Assembly (NCBI RefSeq): GCF_014323665.1
Contig: NZ_JABVEB010000001.1
Span: forward strand, 62,001 to 126,000
Length of the DNA stretch: 64,000 nt
Direction: 5' to 3'
From: Actinomadura sp. HBU206391
GTDB taxonomy: Bacteria; Actinomycetota; Actinomycetes; Streptosporangiales; Streptosporangiaceae
Shown: one piece after another, positions 7,905 to 15,206 of the stretch
How positions within the stretch are numbered: the stretch's first letter is position 1
Layout of the letters: the number at the start of each line of letters is the position of its first letter
The notes under the pieces: generated by a model
The model's input: only the letters and a program-made list of their open reading frames with translations
What the model was told of the DNA's origin: nothing
Databases searched by the model: none
Position numbers and translations under genes: made by a program

Positions 7905-7979
7905 GCCCCTCGGCCCGGCGGCGTCCTTCCCACGGAACACGTACGTCAGCCCGTGGCAGGCGCACGGCCCGCGGCGCCG

Positions 7980-8324
7980 TACGGGCGATGTGCGCGGACA
8001 CCAGCGCGGAGAACCGGTGCGGCAGCGTCCACGTCCCTGAAGGAGTTGTCTTTCGGCGGGCGGCGCAACAGGCTGCCGTCGTCGAGCTCGTACAGCTGGT
8101 GCGCGTCCGGTGGTGCGTGCCGCTGCGTCTGCGCGCTTCTCCGGCGGTGTACGAGTCCCACCTCCGAGGATCGCCTCGCCGGCGTCCTGGCAGCAGATGA
8201 GCGTGGTGAATCGGAGCCGCCAGATCTCGGTCATGAGCGGGACCATCTCCACATCGACGTCGACGATCGCACCGGTCGGCGTGGTCACCAGCTGGGCGGG
8301 GTGTACCTGGGTCCAGGCGGTCAC
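7980..8324 (-). pseudogene. Remnant of a conserved actinomycete hypothetical protein
   Basis: The frame begins at a GTG overlapping the stop of the upstream kinase (GTGA). It reads TPTGAIVDVDVEMVPLMTEI then TLICCQDAGEAILGGGTRTP, after which the meaningful reading moves to another frame (QLYELDDGSLLRRPPKDNSF). The CCQDxGE segment is reminiscent of small AICE-associated proteins, but I cannot name a family. The frameshift lies near 8110. It was once translationally coupled to the APH-like gene. Confidence 0.5.
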
Positions 8325-9130
8325 CGCAGGCTCCTGCGGTAGTCGGCCCACCGGCGGGTGAGTTCGGCGTGCTCGGTAACCCAGCCTTCACCGTTGCCGG
8401 CCGCGTGCCGGGCCCACCGCTCGGCGAACGCGTCGGAGAACAGGTCGACGTCGGCTGGGTCGGCGCTGGCCCATGAGGGGAACCGGGCGACCCATCGCGC
8501 GGCCTCGGCCGGTGTATGGCCCGCCTTGAGCAGCCAGGGGATCAGGAGGCCCAACTCCACCCAAGCCGCTCCGCGGGAGGTGAACGCCCAGTCCACGACG
8601 TAGGCGCGGCCGTCGTCGGTGATGAGCAGGTTGGTGGCGTTCACGTCGGTGTGCAGGAGCGCGTCACCGGCCATCGGTGTCACGTCGTCGGCGACGGTCT
8701 CCCAGCGCCGCTCGACCCGCATGCCGACCACGTCGGGGCAGGGCACCGCCTGAAGGCCGTCGATGACTTTTACCAGCAGTTCGAGGTCTGGCGAGCCCGG
8801 TGAGTAGTCGGCATGCCTGCCGTGCACATGCTCGAACCCGAGGGCGAGCCACCCCCCGGCCTCTGCTTCCCACAGAAGCCGGGGGGCGAACTCGCACACG
8901 TGCAGGTTGATCCTGGCCTCGTTACGCAGGGACCGGACCTCCGGCCCGTCCCGATCCGCCGACACTTTCCGGGCGGCTTTGACGAACACCCGCCCGCCCA
9001 CGGCGTGCACGGTGGCGGCGATGTCGGCGTGGTTCCCGGTCGGCGCGGGCTCGACGTGGTGGATCGGGCCGGTGTGCGCCTTGATCGCGCCGAGCACCTC
9101 GGGCGGCAGATCGGTCCAGTCGCTACGCAT
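8321..9130 (-). CDS. APH-like phosphotransferase (aminoglycoside/choline kinase fold)
   Basis: About 269 residues starting MRSDWTDLPPEVLGAIKAH. The protein-kinase-like signature is present: an N-lobe Lys in GGRVFVKAARK, the catalytic loop HTDVNATNLLI (Asp and Asn), and the metal-binding Asp in AYVVDWAF. This matches the APH/choline kinase superfamily, whose members phosphorylate small alcohols or antibiotics using ATP or GTP. The substrate cannot be assigned. It overlaps the following remnant by 4 bp and lies in the segment between attachment copies 2 and 3. The ATG at 9130 is preferred over upstream ATGs that read through an unrelated sequence. Confidence 0.75.
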   Translation of the reverse strand: MRSDWTDLPPEVLGAIKAHTGPIHHVEPAPTGNHADIAATVHAVGGRVFVKAARKVSADRDGPEVRSLRNEARINLHVCEFAPRLLWEAEAGGWLALGFEHVHGRHADYSPGSPDLELLVKVIDGLQAVPCPDVVGMRVERRWETVADDVTPMAGDALLHTDVNATNLLITDDGRAYVVDWAFTSRGAAWVELGLLIPWLLKAGHTPAEAARWVARFPSWASADPADVDLFSDAFAERWARHAAGNGEGWVTEHAELTRRWADYRRSLR

Positions 9131-9211
9131 GAGACCCCTTGTCGGATCCGGATGGTGTGCGGACCGTCCGACACGATGCCATCCCAGCTGCCCATCGGCA
9201 CCAGACCGCCC

Positions 9212-9500
9212 ATGCATCACTACCGGTACGACCCGGGGAAAGGTGATGCCTACGCCGCAACGACGCTGTCATGGCTCGGGGATCCGGCCGCCGAGCCGTA
9301 CGCCAGACGGGTGCTCGCTCGCTTGGAATCAGTGGCAGAGGGTCCGCCACGTCCACGCCGGGCCGCATCCGCGCGTCTTGACCTGTCGCTGGCGCTGCTG
9401 GCTGCCGGTCAGCCCGACGAGGCAGCACAACTGACCCATGCGGCAATCATGAGCGGCGTGCTGGTGCCGTCGAACTACTGGCGGGCGTCCGAGGTGCGTC
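9212..9500 (+). pseudogene. C-terminal fragment of an actinomycete XRE/TPR-type regulator
   Basis: The frame reads MHHYRYDPGKGDAYAATTLS then DPAAEPYARRVLARLE, RAASARLDLSLALLAAGQPD and VPSNYWRASEV. This matches the C-terminal helical repeats of the common actinobacterial HTH-plus-TPR regulators, but the HTH and most repeats are absent. After about 9500 the reading becomes unrelated. It is a decayed fragment. Confidence 0.55.
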
Positions 9501-9982
9501 CCACTGCGTCCACCGGTCGAGGAACGGCTCCTGCAGATCTCCACGGACCAGCGTCCGGCCGGCGACGATGGCGCACTCCGGGGCCTTTTCTGTCTTCGCG
9601 GTCGTCAAGAGCCGATCGGGGAGCCGACCGACCTTGGGCGATCGCCTGCGACCGGTTGGGTCGTGGCCAGTTGATTGAGGTCGAAGCAGACCTACAGACT
9701 GACCCGGTTTTCCATATGAGTGCGTTTCGTTCTAGCCCCGCGAATACGCCCACTGTCCAAAGGTTTATCGATAGCGAGATCATCGCAATCCACTGGTGAG
9801 CCTCACGCTGCGGCATCGGCTGCTGCGCTGCTAACGCGGGGGCAGGCCGAATACGCCCGCTCCGTTTGCTGCAGTGGCGCGCCCTCGGGGCCTACGCAGT
9901 AGCCACTTCTAGATATGATCACTGCTCGAAATCGCCCCGTACGACCCGAGGCACGATTCTCGCCGACCGAAATGGAGAAAGC
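9501..9982. other. Region without recognisable gene
   Basis: No start codon with family-like sequence is seen on either strand. Bases 9690-9960 are visibly less GC-rich. The last 25 bases contain the Shine-Dalgarno-like GGAGAAAG of the next gene. Confidence 0.5.
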
Positions 9983-10711
9983 ATGGGACTCGCTGATCTG
10001 GAGACCGTCGACCTCGTCTCGTCCGACCCGGAAGGCGGCGAGGAATTGCACGTCATCGCGGGCGCGGGCTGGCCTGTGGAGGACGAAGCGCTGTATCACG
10101 TCCAGTTGCTCATCAAGATCGCCGGGGTGCTCGGATACGCCGAGAGCAGGCGGGCGGAGGGCAAGCGCTCCACGGTGACCGTGTGGGGGCCCGATGAGCC
10201 ACCGGCCGGGGTACTGGAGTACCTGCGCTCCAAGGGCGTCAGGGTCCTGACCGGTGACCCTGGCTCCCGTCAGCAGGCCTCCGGACGCGTGCCGCGGATC
10301 CCGAACCTGCCCGACGGACAACCCGACATCAACGCTCTGCAGGCCGCGAACGCCGCGAACTTCGCCAGGCGACACGGCTTGGACGGGTCGGTGGAGTCGC
10401 TGCCGAGACTCGACGAGATCCTGGAGGCCAGACGTGCGGAGCACGGCCTGGGGCCGGACGATGTCGATGAGGACTTCACCGACGGCGATCTGATCGTGCT
10501 CGGCGGCGCCTACGCCGGCGAGGTGATGCGGGCGGCCGTCGGGGGCACCTGGGCGCTCGGCCCGCACGGGCCGCTCGGGCCGGTGCATCTACGGGTCGGG
10601 ACGATGTCCGCCAACGTGCTGGGCAAGGTTCACAAGTACTTGCAGCACGGCGCCGCCGAATCCGTGAGCGGGATGGTGACCTTTGGGATATCGGAGCTCA
10701 ACGGGCACTGA
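9983..10711 (+). CDS. Hypothetical protein
   Basis: 242 residues starting MGLADLETVDLVSSDPEGGE, preceded by GGAGAAAG at ideal spacing. Coding is clean and GC-rich. The first half (residues 1-90) is an acidic alpha/beta region. The middle (95-160) is Pro/Asn-rich linker with helical segments. The C-terminal part (about 170-242) contains LIVLGGAYAGEVMRAAVGGT and ANVLGKVHKYLQHG. I cannot assign a family. It is the last gene before attachment copy 3 and may be element cargo. Confidence 0.65.
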   Translation: MGLADLETVDLVSSDPEGGEELHVIAGAGWPVEDEALYHVQLLIKIAGVLGYAESRRAEGKRSTVTVWGPDEPPAGVLEYLRSKGVRVLTGDPGSRQQASGRVPRIPNLPDGQPDINALQAANAANFARRHGLDGSVESLPRLDEILEARRAEHGLGPDDVDEDFTDGDLIVLGGAYAGEVMRAAVGGTWALGPHGPLGPVHLRVGTMSANVLGKVHKYLQHGAAESVSGMVTFGISELNGH

Positions 10712-10756
10712 TTTCCCGCCCGGCGAGGCCACGTCCTCGGGGCTCGGCCCGGCGTC

Positions 10757-10859
10757 GGTGCAGGTGAGGGGCTCCCCGATCGACTCAGACAAACCTCAAC
10801 CGACTCACCGGAATGCTTCTGGACGAGAGGTCGTGGGTTCAAATCCCGCCACCACGACG
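10757..10859 (+). repeat. AICE attachment site, degenerate tRNA-Pro 3' half (copy 3)
   Basis: Bases 10757-10788 are identical to 5119-5150, followed by a diverged match through the GACTCA motif pair (10778 and 10798, again 20 bp apart). The tRNA-Pro 3' half at 10815-10857 is altered in the anticodon arm and acceptor, but the T arm GGGTTCAAATCCC is intact. It marks the right edge of the segment that starts at copy 2 and the left edge of another int remnant. Confidence 0.75.
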
Positions 10860-10863
10860 CAGG

Positions 10864-11055
10864 TCAGGCCCTCTCTCGGGGCCTGGAACGGAGAGGGTAC
10901 GCCCTCTCCGCGGGAGAATTCCGGGAGACGATCTTCGGATCGTCTCCCATCTTCTTTTTCAGCCGGGTCTTCAGCGACTCGTCGAGCGCAGGCACGAGTG
11001 AACCCGGGTGCATCGCCGCCCGCGCATCGGGGGACGCCCGGTCAACTCCCCGCAC
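10864..11055 (-). pseudogene. Integrase C-terminal tail remnant (second copy)
   Basis: The frame contains DARAAMHPGSLVPALDESLK and GDDPKIVSRNSPAERAYPL, homologous to the integrase tail beside copy 2 (DARLAMNPRSLMIALDEVLM, WDDPKIVPQNS). Nothing of the catalytic domain remains upstream on the minus strand beyond about 11055. It therefore represents the edge of a further, mostly deleted element. Confidence 0.65.
10923..10948 (+). terminator. UUCG-loop terminator inside integrase tail (copy 3)
   Basis: The stem GGGAGACGATC pairs with GATCGTCTCCC around TTCG and is followed by ATCTTCTTTTT on the plus strand. Compared with 7260-7285, two base pairs have changed on both sides, preserving pairing. 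It is likely the terminator for transcripts passing through the tRNA-Pro end. Confidence 0.7.
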
Positions 11056-11205
11056 AACTGGCGCGCATCGCCGATTGCGCAGCGGTATTCAGGGTGCGGT
11101 TCTGGGAGGTCTTGCGGTACTTTCGACGCAGCGCCCCTCGGTGCGAAGGCCCCGGCTACTTCGGTGGATGCGCTTCGGCGCGTGTGAAACTACGCCGGTG
11201 CTGTA

Positions 11206-11246
11206 TTGATCTCGGGGGGATACAACTTCAGATCGTTCCCGGTGCG
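11206..11246 (+). repeat. Direct repeat A flanking the Y RNA candidate
   Basis: TTGATCTCGGG (11206-11216) and CCCGGTGCG (11238-11246) recur with almost the same spacing at 11358-11396. The matching blocks frame the tRNA-like RNA on both sides. Meaning unknown; a duplicated promoter or RNA-protein contact is possible. Confidence 0.5.
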
Positions 11247-11248
11247 CA

Positions 11249-11354
11249 GGCAATGGTCACCTCCACCTTGTGATTGGGAGGTCGCGGGTTCAAATCCCGT
11301 CGTCCCCCGCGGGGATGTAGCTCAGTCAGGCAGAGCCCTTACGTCACCGTCGCC
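11249..11354 (+). ncRNA. Bacterial Y RNA candidate (YrlA-type) with permuted tRNA-like domain
   Basis: In order: an outer stem 5' strand (11249-11257); a small hairpin CAC/GTG (11258-11272); GAGG pairing CCTT (11278-11281 with 11337-11340); a T arm GCGGG-TTCAAAT-CCCGT (11284-11300); acceptor-like CGTCCCC-CGC-GGGGATG (11301-11317, seven pairs, one G-U); a D arm GCTC-AGTCAGGCA-GAGC (11320-11336); and the outer stem 3' strand (11346-11354). T arm, acceptor and D arm are tRNA-like but in 3'-half then 5'-half order, with the acceptor closed by a loop and the anticodon arm replaced by the outer stem. This is how YrlA Y RNAs mimic tRNA. It ends 60 bp before the Ro/Rsr gene. Exact ends are inferred. 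Confidence 0.7.
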
Positions 11355-11357
11355 GAC

Positions 11358-11396
11358 TTGATCTCGGGCACGATTCCGAAGGCTCCTCCCGGTGCG
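11358..11396 (+). repeat. Direct repeat B flanking the Y RNA candidate
   Basis: Second copy of the TTGATCTCGGG/CCCGGTGCG block (11358-11368 and 11388-11396). It lies between the RNA and the Ro/Rsr ribosome binding site (GGAAGGAG at 11399-11406). Confidence 0.5.
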
Positions 11397-11414
11397 ACGG
11401 AAGGAGCGTTTCGC

Positions 11415-13094
11415 ATGTCCAAGTTCAACCGCGCGGGTGTCGGCGCCGCGACGTCGAGCCCGGTGAAGTCCGAGCCGACGCCGTCCGGCCGCACCCATGA
11501 GGGAGCGCCCGGGTACGCCCGCGACGCCAAGAGCGAGCTCTACCTCCTCGCGATCAGCAACATGGTCGGCGAGGAGACCTTCTACGAGCAGGCCAGGCAG
11601 CGCGACGACCGGTACGTCCATCTCGTCCAGCGGTGCGCCATCGAAGACCCCGTCTGGACCGCCGGCCTGCTCGAGTGGATGCGCAGCGAGGCGAACATGC
11701 GGTCGGCCGCGCTGGTCGGCGCCGCCGAGTACGTCCGCGGCCGGCTGCAGCACGGCGGCGAACAGCCCCTCCCGCGCAAGCACCACACCGTCGAGGGCGG
11801 CGACTCCCTCGGCTACTCGATCGCGGCGAACCGCCGGGTCATCGCGTCGGTGCTCCAGCGCGCCGACGAGCCGGGCGAACTGCTCGCGTACTGGACGTCC
11901 AAGTACGGGCGGTCGGTGCCCAAGCCGATCAAGCGCGGCATCGAGGATGCCCTCCGCCGCCTGTACACCGAGCGCTCGCTGCTCAAGTACGACAGCGCCG
12001 GCGCCGGCTACCGGTTCGGCGATGTCATCGAGCTCACCCACCCGTCGCCGTCCTCGGCCCCGCAAGGTGATCTGTTCAAGCACGCGATCGACCGGCGCCA
12101 CGGCCGCGACGTCCCCATCCCGGAGTCGCTCGTGATGCTCGGGAACCGGGCCGAGCTGATGTCGTGGCCGGTGGAGGAGCGGCGTGCGCTGTTCGACCGC
12201 ACCCAGGCGGCCTTCGTGCTCAAGGACGCCGGGATGACGTGGGAGGCGGTCGCCGGGTGGCTGCAGGGGCCCATGGACGCGAAGGTGTGGGAGTCGATCG
12301 TCCCGAGCATGGGGATCTTCGCGCTCGTGCGGAACCTCCGGAACTTCGACGAGGCCGAGGTGTCCGATGAGGTCGCCGCCCAGGTCGCGGCGAAGCTCAC
12401 CGACCGCGCAGTGATCGCGAAGTCTCGGATGCTGCCGTTCCGGTTCCTGTCCGCGCACCGCGCCGCGCCGTCGCTGCGGTGGGCGTGGCCGCTCGAGCAG
12501 GCCCTCAACCACTCGCTCGACAACGTCCCGCGGCTGCCCGGCCGGACGCTCGTGCTGGTCGACCGGTCACCGTCGATGTGGCACGCACAGTTCTCCAAGC
12601 GGTCGACGATGCCGTGGGCGGACGCCGCCGCGGTGTTCGGCGCCGCGGTCGCGCTGCGCGCCCAGGACGCCGACCTGGTCGAATTCGGCATCGAGAACGC
12701 CCCGATCCGGTTCAGGCGCGGCGAGTCGGTGCTGAAGGTGATCGATCGGTTCCGCCGGCTGAACGGCACCGACATCCCCTCGGCCGTGAAGGCGCACCTG
12801 CGCGGGCACGACCGGATCGTCATCGTCACCGACGAGCAGACCCGACCCGGCTACCTGCCCTCCAACGGACAGGGCTGGGGCGGGATGGCACCGACCGCGA
12901 TCGACGAACTAATCCCGCAGAGCACGGCGCTGTACATGTGGAACTTCGGCGGCTACACCCACGGCGCGACGCCGTCCGGCTCCCCCAACCGGCACACCTT
13001 CGGCGGGCTCTCCGACGCGGCCTTCGGGATGATCCCGCTCCTGGAGCGGGGGCGCGACGCGGCGTGGCCGTGGGAGGTGGCGAGCGGCTCGTAA
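11415..13094 (+). CDS. rsr: Ro60/Rsr-type RNA-binding protein (TROVE plus vWA domain)
   Basis: 559 residues from the ATG at 11415 (MSKFNRAGVGAAT), preceded by GGAAGGAG; upstream in-frame sequence is the tRNA-like RNA and is not coding. Residues about 30-365 form the TROVE HEAT-like ring (typical stretches VPSMGIFALVRNLRNF and LPFRFLSAHRA). Residues about 375-550 form a von Willebrand A domain with a complete metal site start, D383-R-S385-P-S387. Ro proteins bind Y RNAs and misfolded or structured RNAs. Bacterial Rsr works with Y RNA and exoribonucleases in RNA quality control and stress recovery. The adjacent Y RNA candidate supports this. Neither RtcB nor PNPase is nearby. Confidence 0.92.
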   Translation: MSKFNRAGVGAATSSPVKSEPTPSGRTHEGAPGYARDAKSELYLLAISNMVGEETFYEQARQRDDRYVHLVQRCAIEDPVWTAGLLEWMRSEANMRSAALVGAAEYVRGRLQHGGEQPLPRKHHTVEGGDSLGYSIAANRRVIASVLQRADEPGELLAYWTSKYGRSVPKPIKRGIEDALRRLYTERSLLKYDSAGAGYRFGDVIELTHPSPSSAPQGDLFKHAIDRRHGRDVPIPESLVMLGNRAELMSWPVEERRALFDRTQAAFVLKDAGMTWEAVAGWLQGPMDAKVWESIVPSMGIFALVRNLRNFDEAEVSDEVAAQVAAKLTDRAVIAKSRMLPFRFLSAHRAAPSLRWAWPLEQALNHSLDNVPRLPGRTLVLVDRSPSMWHAQFSKRSTMPWADAAAVFGAAVALRAQDADLVEFGIENAPIRFRRGESVLKVIDRFRRLNGTDIPSAVKAHLRGHDRIVIVTDEQTRPGYLPSNGQGWGGMAPTAIDELIPQSTALYMWNFGGYTHGATPSGSPNRHTFGGLSDAAFGMIPLLERGRDAAWPWEVASGS

Positions 13095-13133
13095 CACGCG
13101 GCCGGCATCCCAACGCAAGGTTGAGGCAGTACA

Positions 13134-13166
13134 GAGGGCCCTGCACCGTCACAATGCAGGGCCCTC
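13134..13166 (+). terminator. Hairpin terminator after rsr
   Basis: A perfect 12-bp stem GAGGGCCCTGCA/TGCAGGGCCCTC with a 9-nt loop lies 39 bp after the rsr stop. There is no T tract; it is probably a GC-rich actinomycete-type terminator. Confidence 0.7.
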
Positions 13167-13301
13167 CGCCCCACGTGGCCGCCTGAAGGCCGCCTATCAC
13201 CTGGGCAGTGCCGGCCGTCGCCCTGAGCGGGCGTGATCCAGGACGCCGGCCAGAGCAGCGGCGGCGATCACCGCTGCCCGCGAACCCTAGGAATTCACGC
13301 G

Positions 13302-13778
13302 TCACAACGGGCGCAGGTGCTCGATCGTGACGTGGTGCTGCTCGGTCAGCCGCTGGGCGATCAACGAGCGGTGGCAGGCCTCGGGGTCGCGCTCGACACA
13401 GAGCAGCGCTGCGGTCCCACTGCTCGACAGCTCCGACACGATCGGCGTGAGGCTGGCGCGGTCGAGGATCTCGGTCGTGTAGCGGCGGGTGTACTCGGCA
13501 GCGAGTTCGCGGCGCGAGCGCTTGCCGGCCCCTTGGCGGTCATCCTCGGCGTACTGGAGCCGACGTAGCTCGGTGGTCGGGGCGAGCTCGGGGTGGTGCT
13601 CGTAGGCGATCCGAGCATGGGCGAGGGCCGCCTGCAGCCGACGTGAGTTCGCCCAGGCGTACTCGGGTCCGCGGACACCGCGGCGCCGGCGTACGTCGAG
13701 CAGCAGACGAACGTCCGCGTGCCGCAGTCGTTGCAGGAAGGACTCGCCGCCGAAGCCATAGACGCCGATCGTCACCAT
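13302..13778 (-). CDS. DUF488 family protein
   Basis: About 158 residues. It has the DUF488 hallmarks: N-terminal VTIGVYGFGGESFLQRL, the LLDVRRRRGVRG segment, and the C-terminal ALLCVERDPEACHRSLIAQR with the conserved Cys-His-Arg. The family is widespread and uncharacterised; the Cys-containing C-terminal loop has prompted suggestions of a phosphatase-like or nucleic-acid role. The ATG at 13778 is chosen over a GTG at 13787. It is convergent with rsr and separated by the terminator hairpin. Confidence 0.85.
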   Translation of the reverse strand: MVTIGVYGFGGESFLQRLRHADVRLLLDVRRRRGVRGPEYAWANSRRLQAALAHARIAYEHHPELAPTTELRRLQYAEDDRQGAGKRSRRELAAEYTRRYTTEILDRASLTPIVSELSSSGTAALLCVERDPEACHRSLIAQRLTEQHHVTIEHLRPL

Positions 13779-13858
13779 CCTGAGCACCGCACATCACCCA
13801 CCTGCCTACCACTCGTACCGGTTCGACCGGCAGGGCTGCCGGAGGCGGCGAGGCCGCA

Positions 13859-13999
13859 TCATCCGACGGCGGTCCCCTCAAGCTCGACCATCAGGTCGCA
13901 GTACAGGGTCCGGGTGTGCCCGGAGACGATCTCACCCTGGTTGTACCCCATCTCCACCGACCACGCCCACGGGTTTACCGTCGTTCGCTCCATTGCCAT
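13859..13999 (-). pseudogene. RidA-family protein with large internal deletion
   Basis: A 46-residue frame starts MAMERTTVNPWAWSVEMGYN, goes through QGEIVSGHTRTLYC, then jumps to LMVELEGTAVG and a stop. The first part is the N-terminus and the last part the C-terminus of RidA/YjgF enamine deaminases. About 80 central residues, including the active-site Arg region, are missing without loss of frame. It is divergent from the WYL regulator, an arrangement commonly seen for intact RidA-like genes. Confidence 0.7.
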
Positions 14000-14128
14000 A
14001 TCAGCTCCATTCGATTCGTCGACATCACGTACGTCCATCGGCTAGGCAGCCGCCGTCTTTTCGTCGCGTTGATCAGCATCGCGGTAAATCACGACATCCT
14101 GTGTCGTGTATTTCTGTAGAGTTTTCGT

Positions 14129-15103
14129 ATGCGCGCCGACCGGTTGGTCTCGCTGGTGCTGCTGCTGCGCCAGCACGGTCGGCTGTCAGCGGCGGCGCTG
14201 GCCCGCGAGCTGGAGGTATCCACCCGCACCGTGCTGCGCGACATCGAGGCGCTGTCCGCGGCCGGCGTCCCGGTCTACGCCGAACGCGGCCGGCACGGCG
14301 GTTTCGCGTTGTTGCCCGGTTTCCGGACCGAGCTCACCGGACTGAACCACGACGAGGCCCTTGCCCTGCTGGTCGCCGGTTCGCGGCGCGGCGCGCAGGC
14401 ATTCGGCCTCGGCTCGGCGCTCGCATCGGCGATGCTCAAGGTGGTCGACGCGCTCCCCGAAAGCTATCGGGACACCGCGGCCGGCGCGGCCCAGCGATTG
14501 CTCATCGACCCGGAGACCGACCTCCTCTCGCGTCGGCTGGTCGCTGAGGAGGTGCCTGACACCATCGTGGCCGAGGTCCTGCGCGCGGTGTTCGCCGGAC
14601 ACAAGCTGCGCATCCACTACGCGGCTGTGGACCAGACCCCGCAGTGGCGCACGGTGGACCCGATCGGCCTGGTCACCGTACGCGACCAGGCCTATTTGCT
14701 GGCCACGAGGTCTGGCGAGGACCGCACCTACCGGCTGTCCCGGGTCTTGGCCGCCGAGGAACTCGCCGAACCCGCACAACGACCAGACCGGGTCGATCTG
14801 GACCGGGCCTGGCAGGAACGCAGCACGCGGTTCCGGACCGGCGGCGACCAAGTCACCGTGCTGGTACGGGTGAACCCGGCGCGGCGGGAGGACCTGGTGG
14901 GCACCGCACTGGCCGTCCGCGCCGAAGAAGCCGACCCAGACGGCCGGCTGCGGCTGGAGGTGACCTTCCAAGATCCGAGACACGCCGAATGGGCGCTGTG
15001 GCAGCTCAGCACGAACGCGGAAGCCCTGGCCCCGCAGTGGTTGCGCAACTCCCTGCGCAACCGCGCCGCCGCGATCGCCACCCGCTACGGAATGTCATCC
15101 TGA
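14129..15103 (+). CDS. HTH-WYL transcriptional regulator (DeoR-like HTH)
   Basis: 324 residues. The N-terminal winged helix (residues 1-58, RLVSLVLLLRQHGRLSAAAL, STRTVLRDIEALSAAGVPVY) is typical of HTH_11/DeoR-type regulators. The WYL domain lies at about residues 140-220 (LRIHYAAVDQTPQWRTVDPI, DQAYLLATR, YRLSRVLAAE), followed by a WCX C-terminal domain. WYL domains sense nucleic acid or other ligands. The neighbouring divergent RidA gene, its probable original target, is now a remnant. Confidence 0.88.
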   Translation: MRADRLVSLVLLLRQHGRLSAAALARELEVSTRTVLRDIEALSAAGVPVYAERGRHGGFALLPGFRTELTGLNHDEALALLVAGSRRGAQAFGLGSALASAMLKVVDALPESYRDTAAGAAQRLLIDPETDLLSRRLVAEEVPDTIVAEVLRAVFAGHKLRIHYAAVDQTPQWRTVDPIGLVTVRDQAYLLATRSGEDRTYRLSRVLAAEELAEPAQRPDRVDLDRAWQERSTRFRTGGDQVTVLVRVNPARREDLVGTALAVRAEEADPDGRLRLEVTFQDPRHAEWALWQLSTNAEALAPQWLRNSLRNRAAAIATRYGMSS

Positions 15104-15206
15104 GAGTTGTCGCCTTCTTGGGGTAGCGGTGGCCGACCGAGTTGCCAACTTCTCAGCGCCTGTGTAGCGGCCGTGTCGCAGGTGCGAACGGGTTTGGTCG
15201 CGGGTG

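Noticed and set aside
1-11060. Functional prophage or complete AICE
   Set aside because: Integrase and transfer genes are broken, and no replication initiator, structural or lysis genes are visible.
11214-11308. Ordinary tRNA using GGGGGAT at 11215-11221 as acceptor 5' strand with GTCCCCC
   Set aside because: The 7-bp acceptor pairing is possible, but no D arm (no GCTC..GAGC) follows and the anticodon arm has a 9-nt loop. The downstream GGGGATG plus canonical D arm gives a far better permuted fold.
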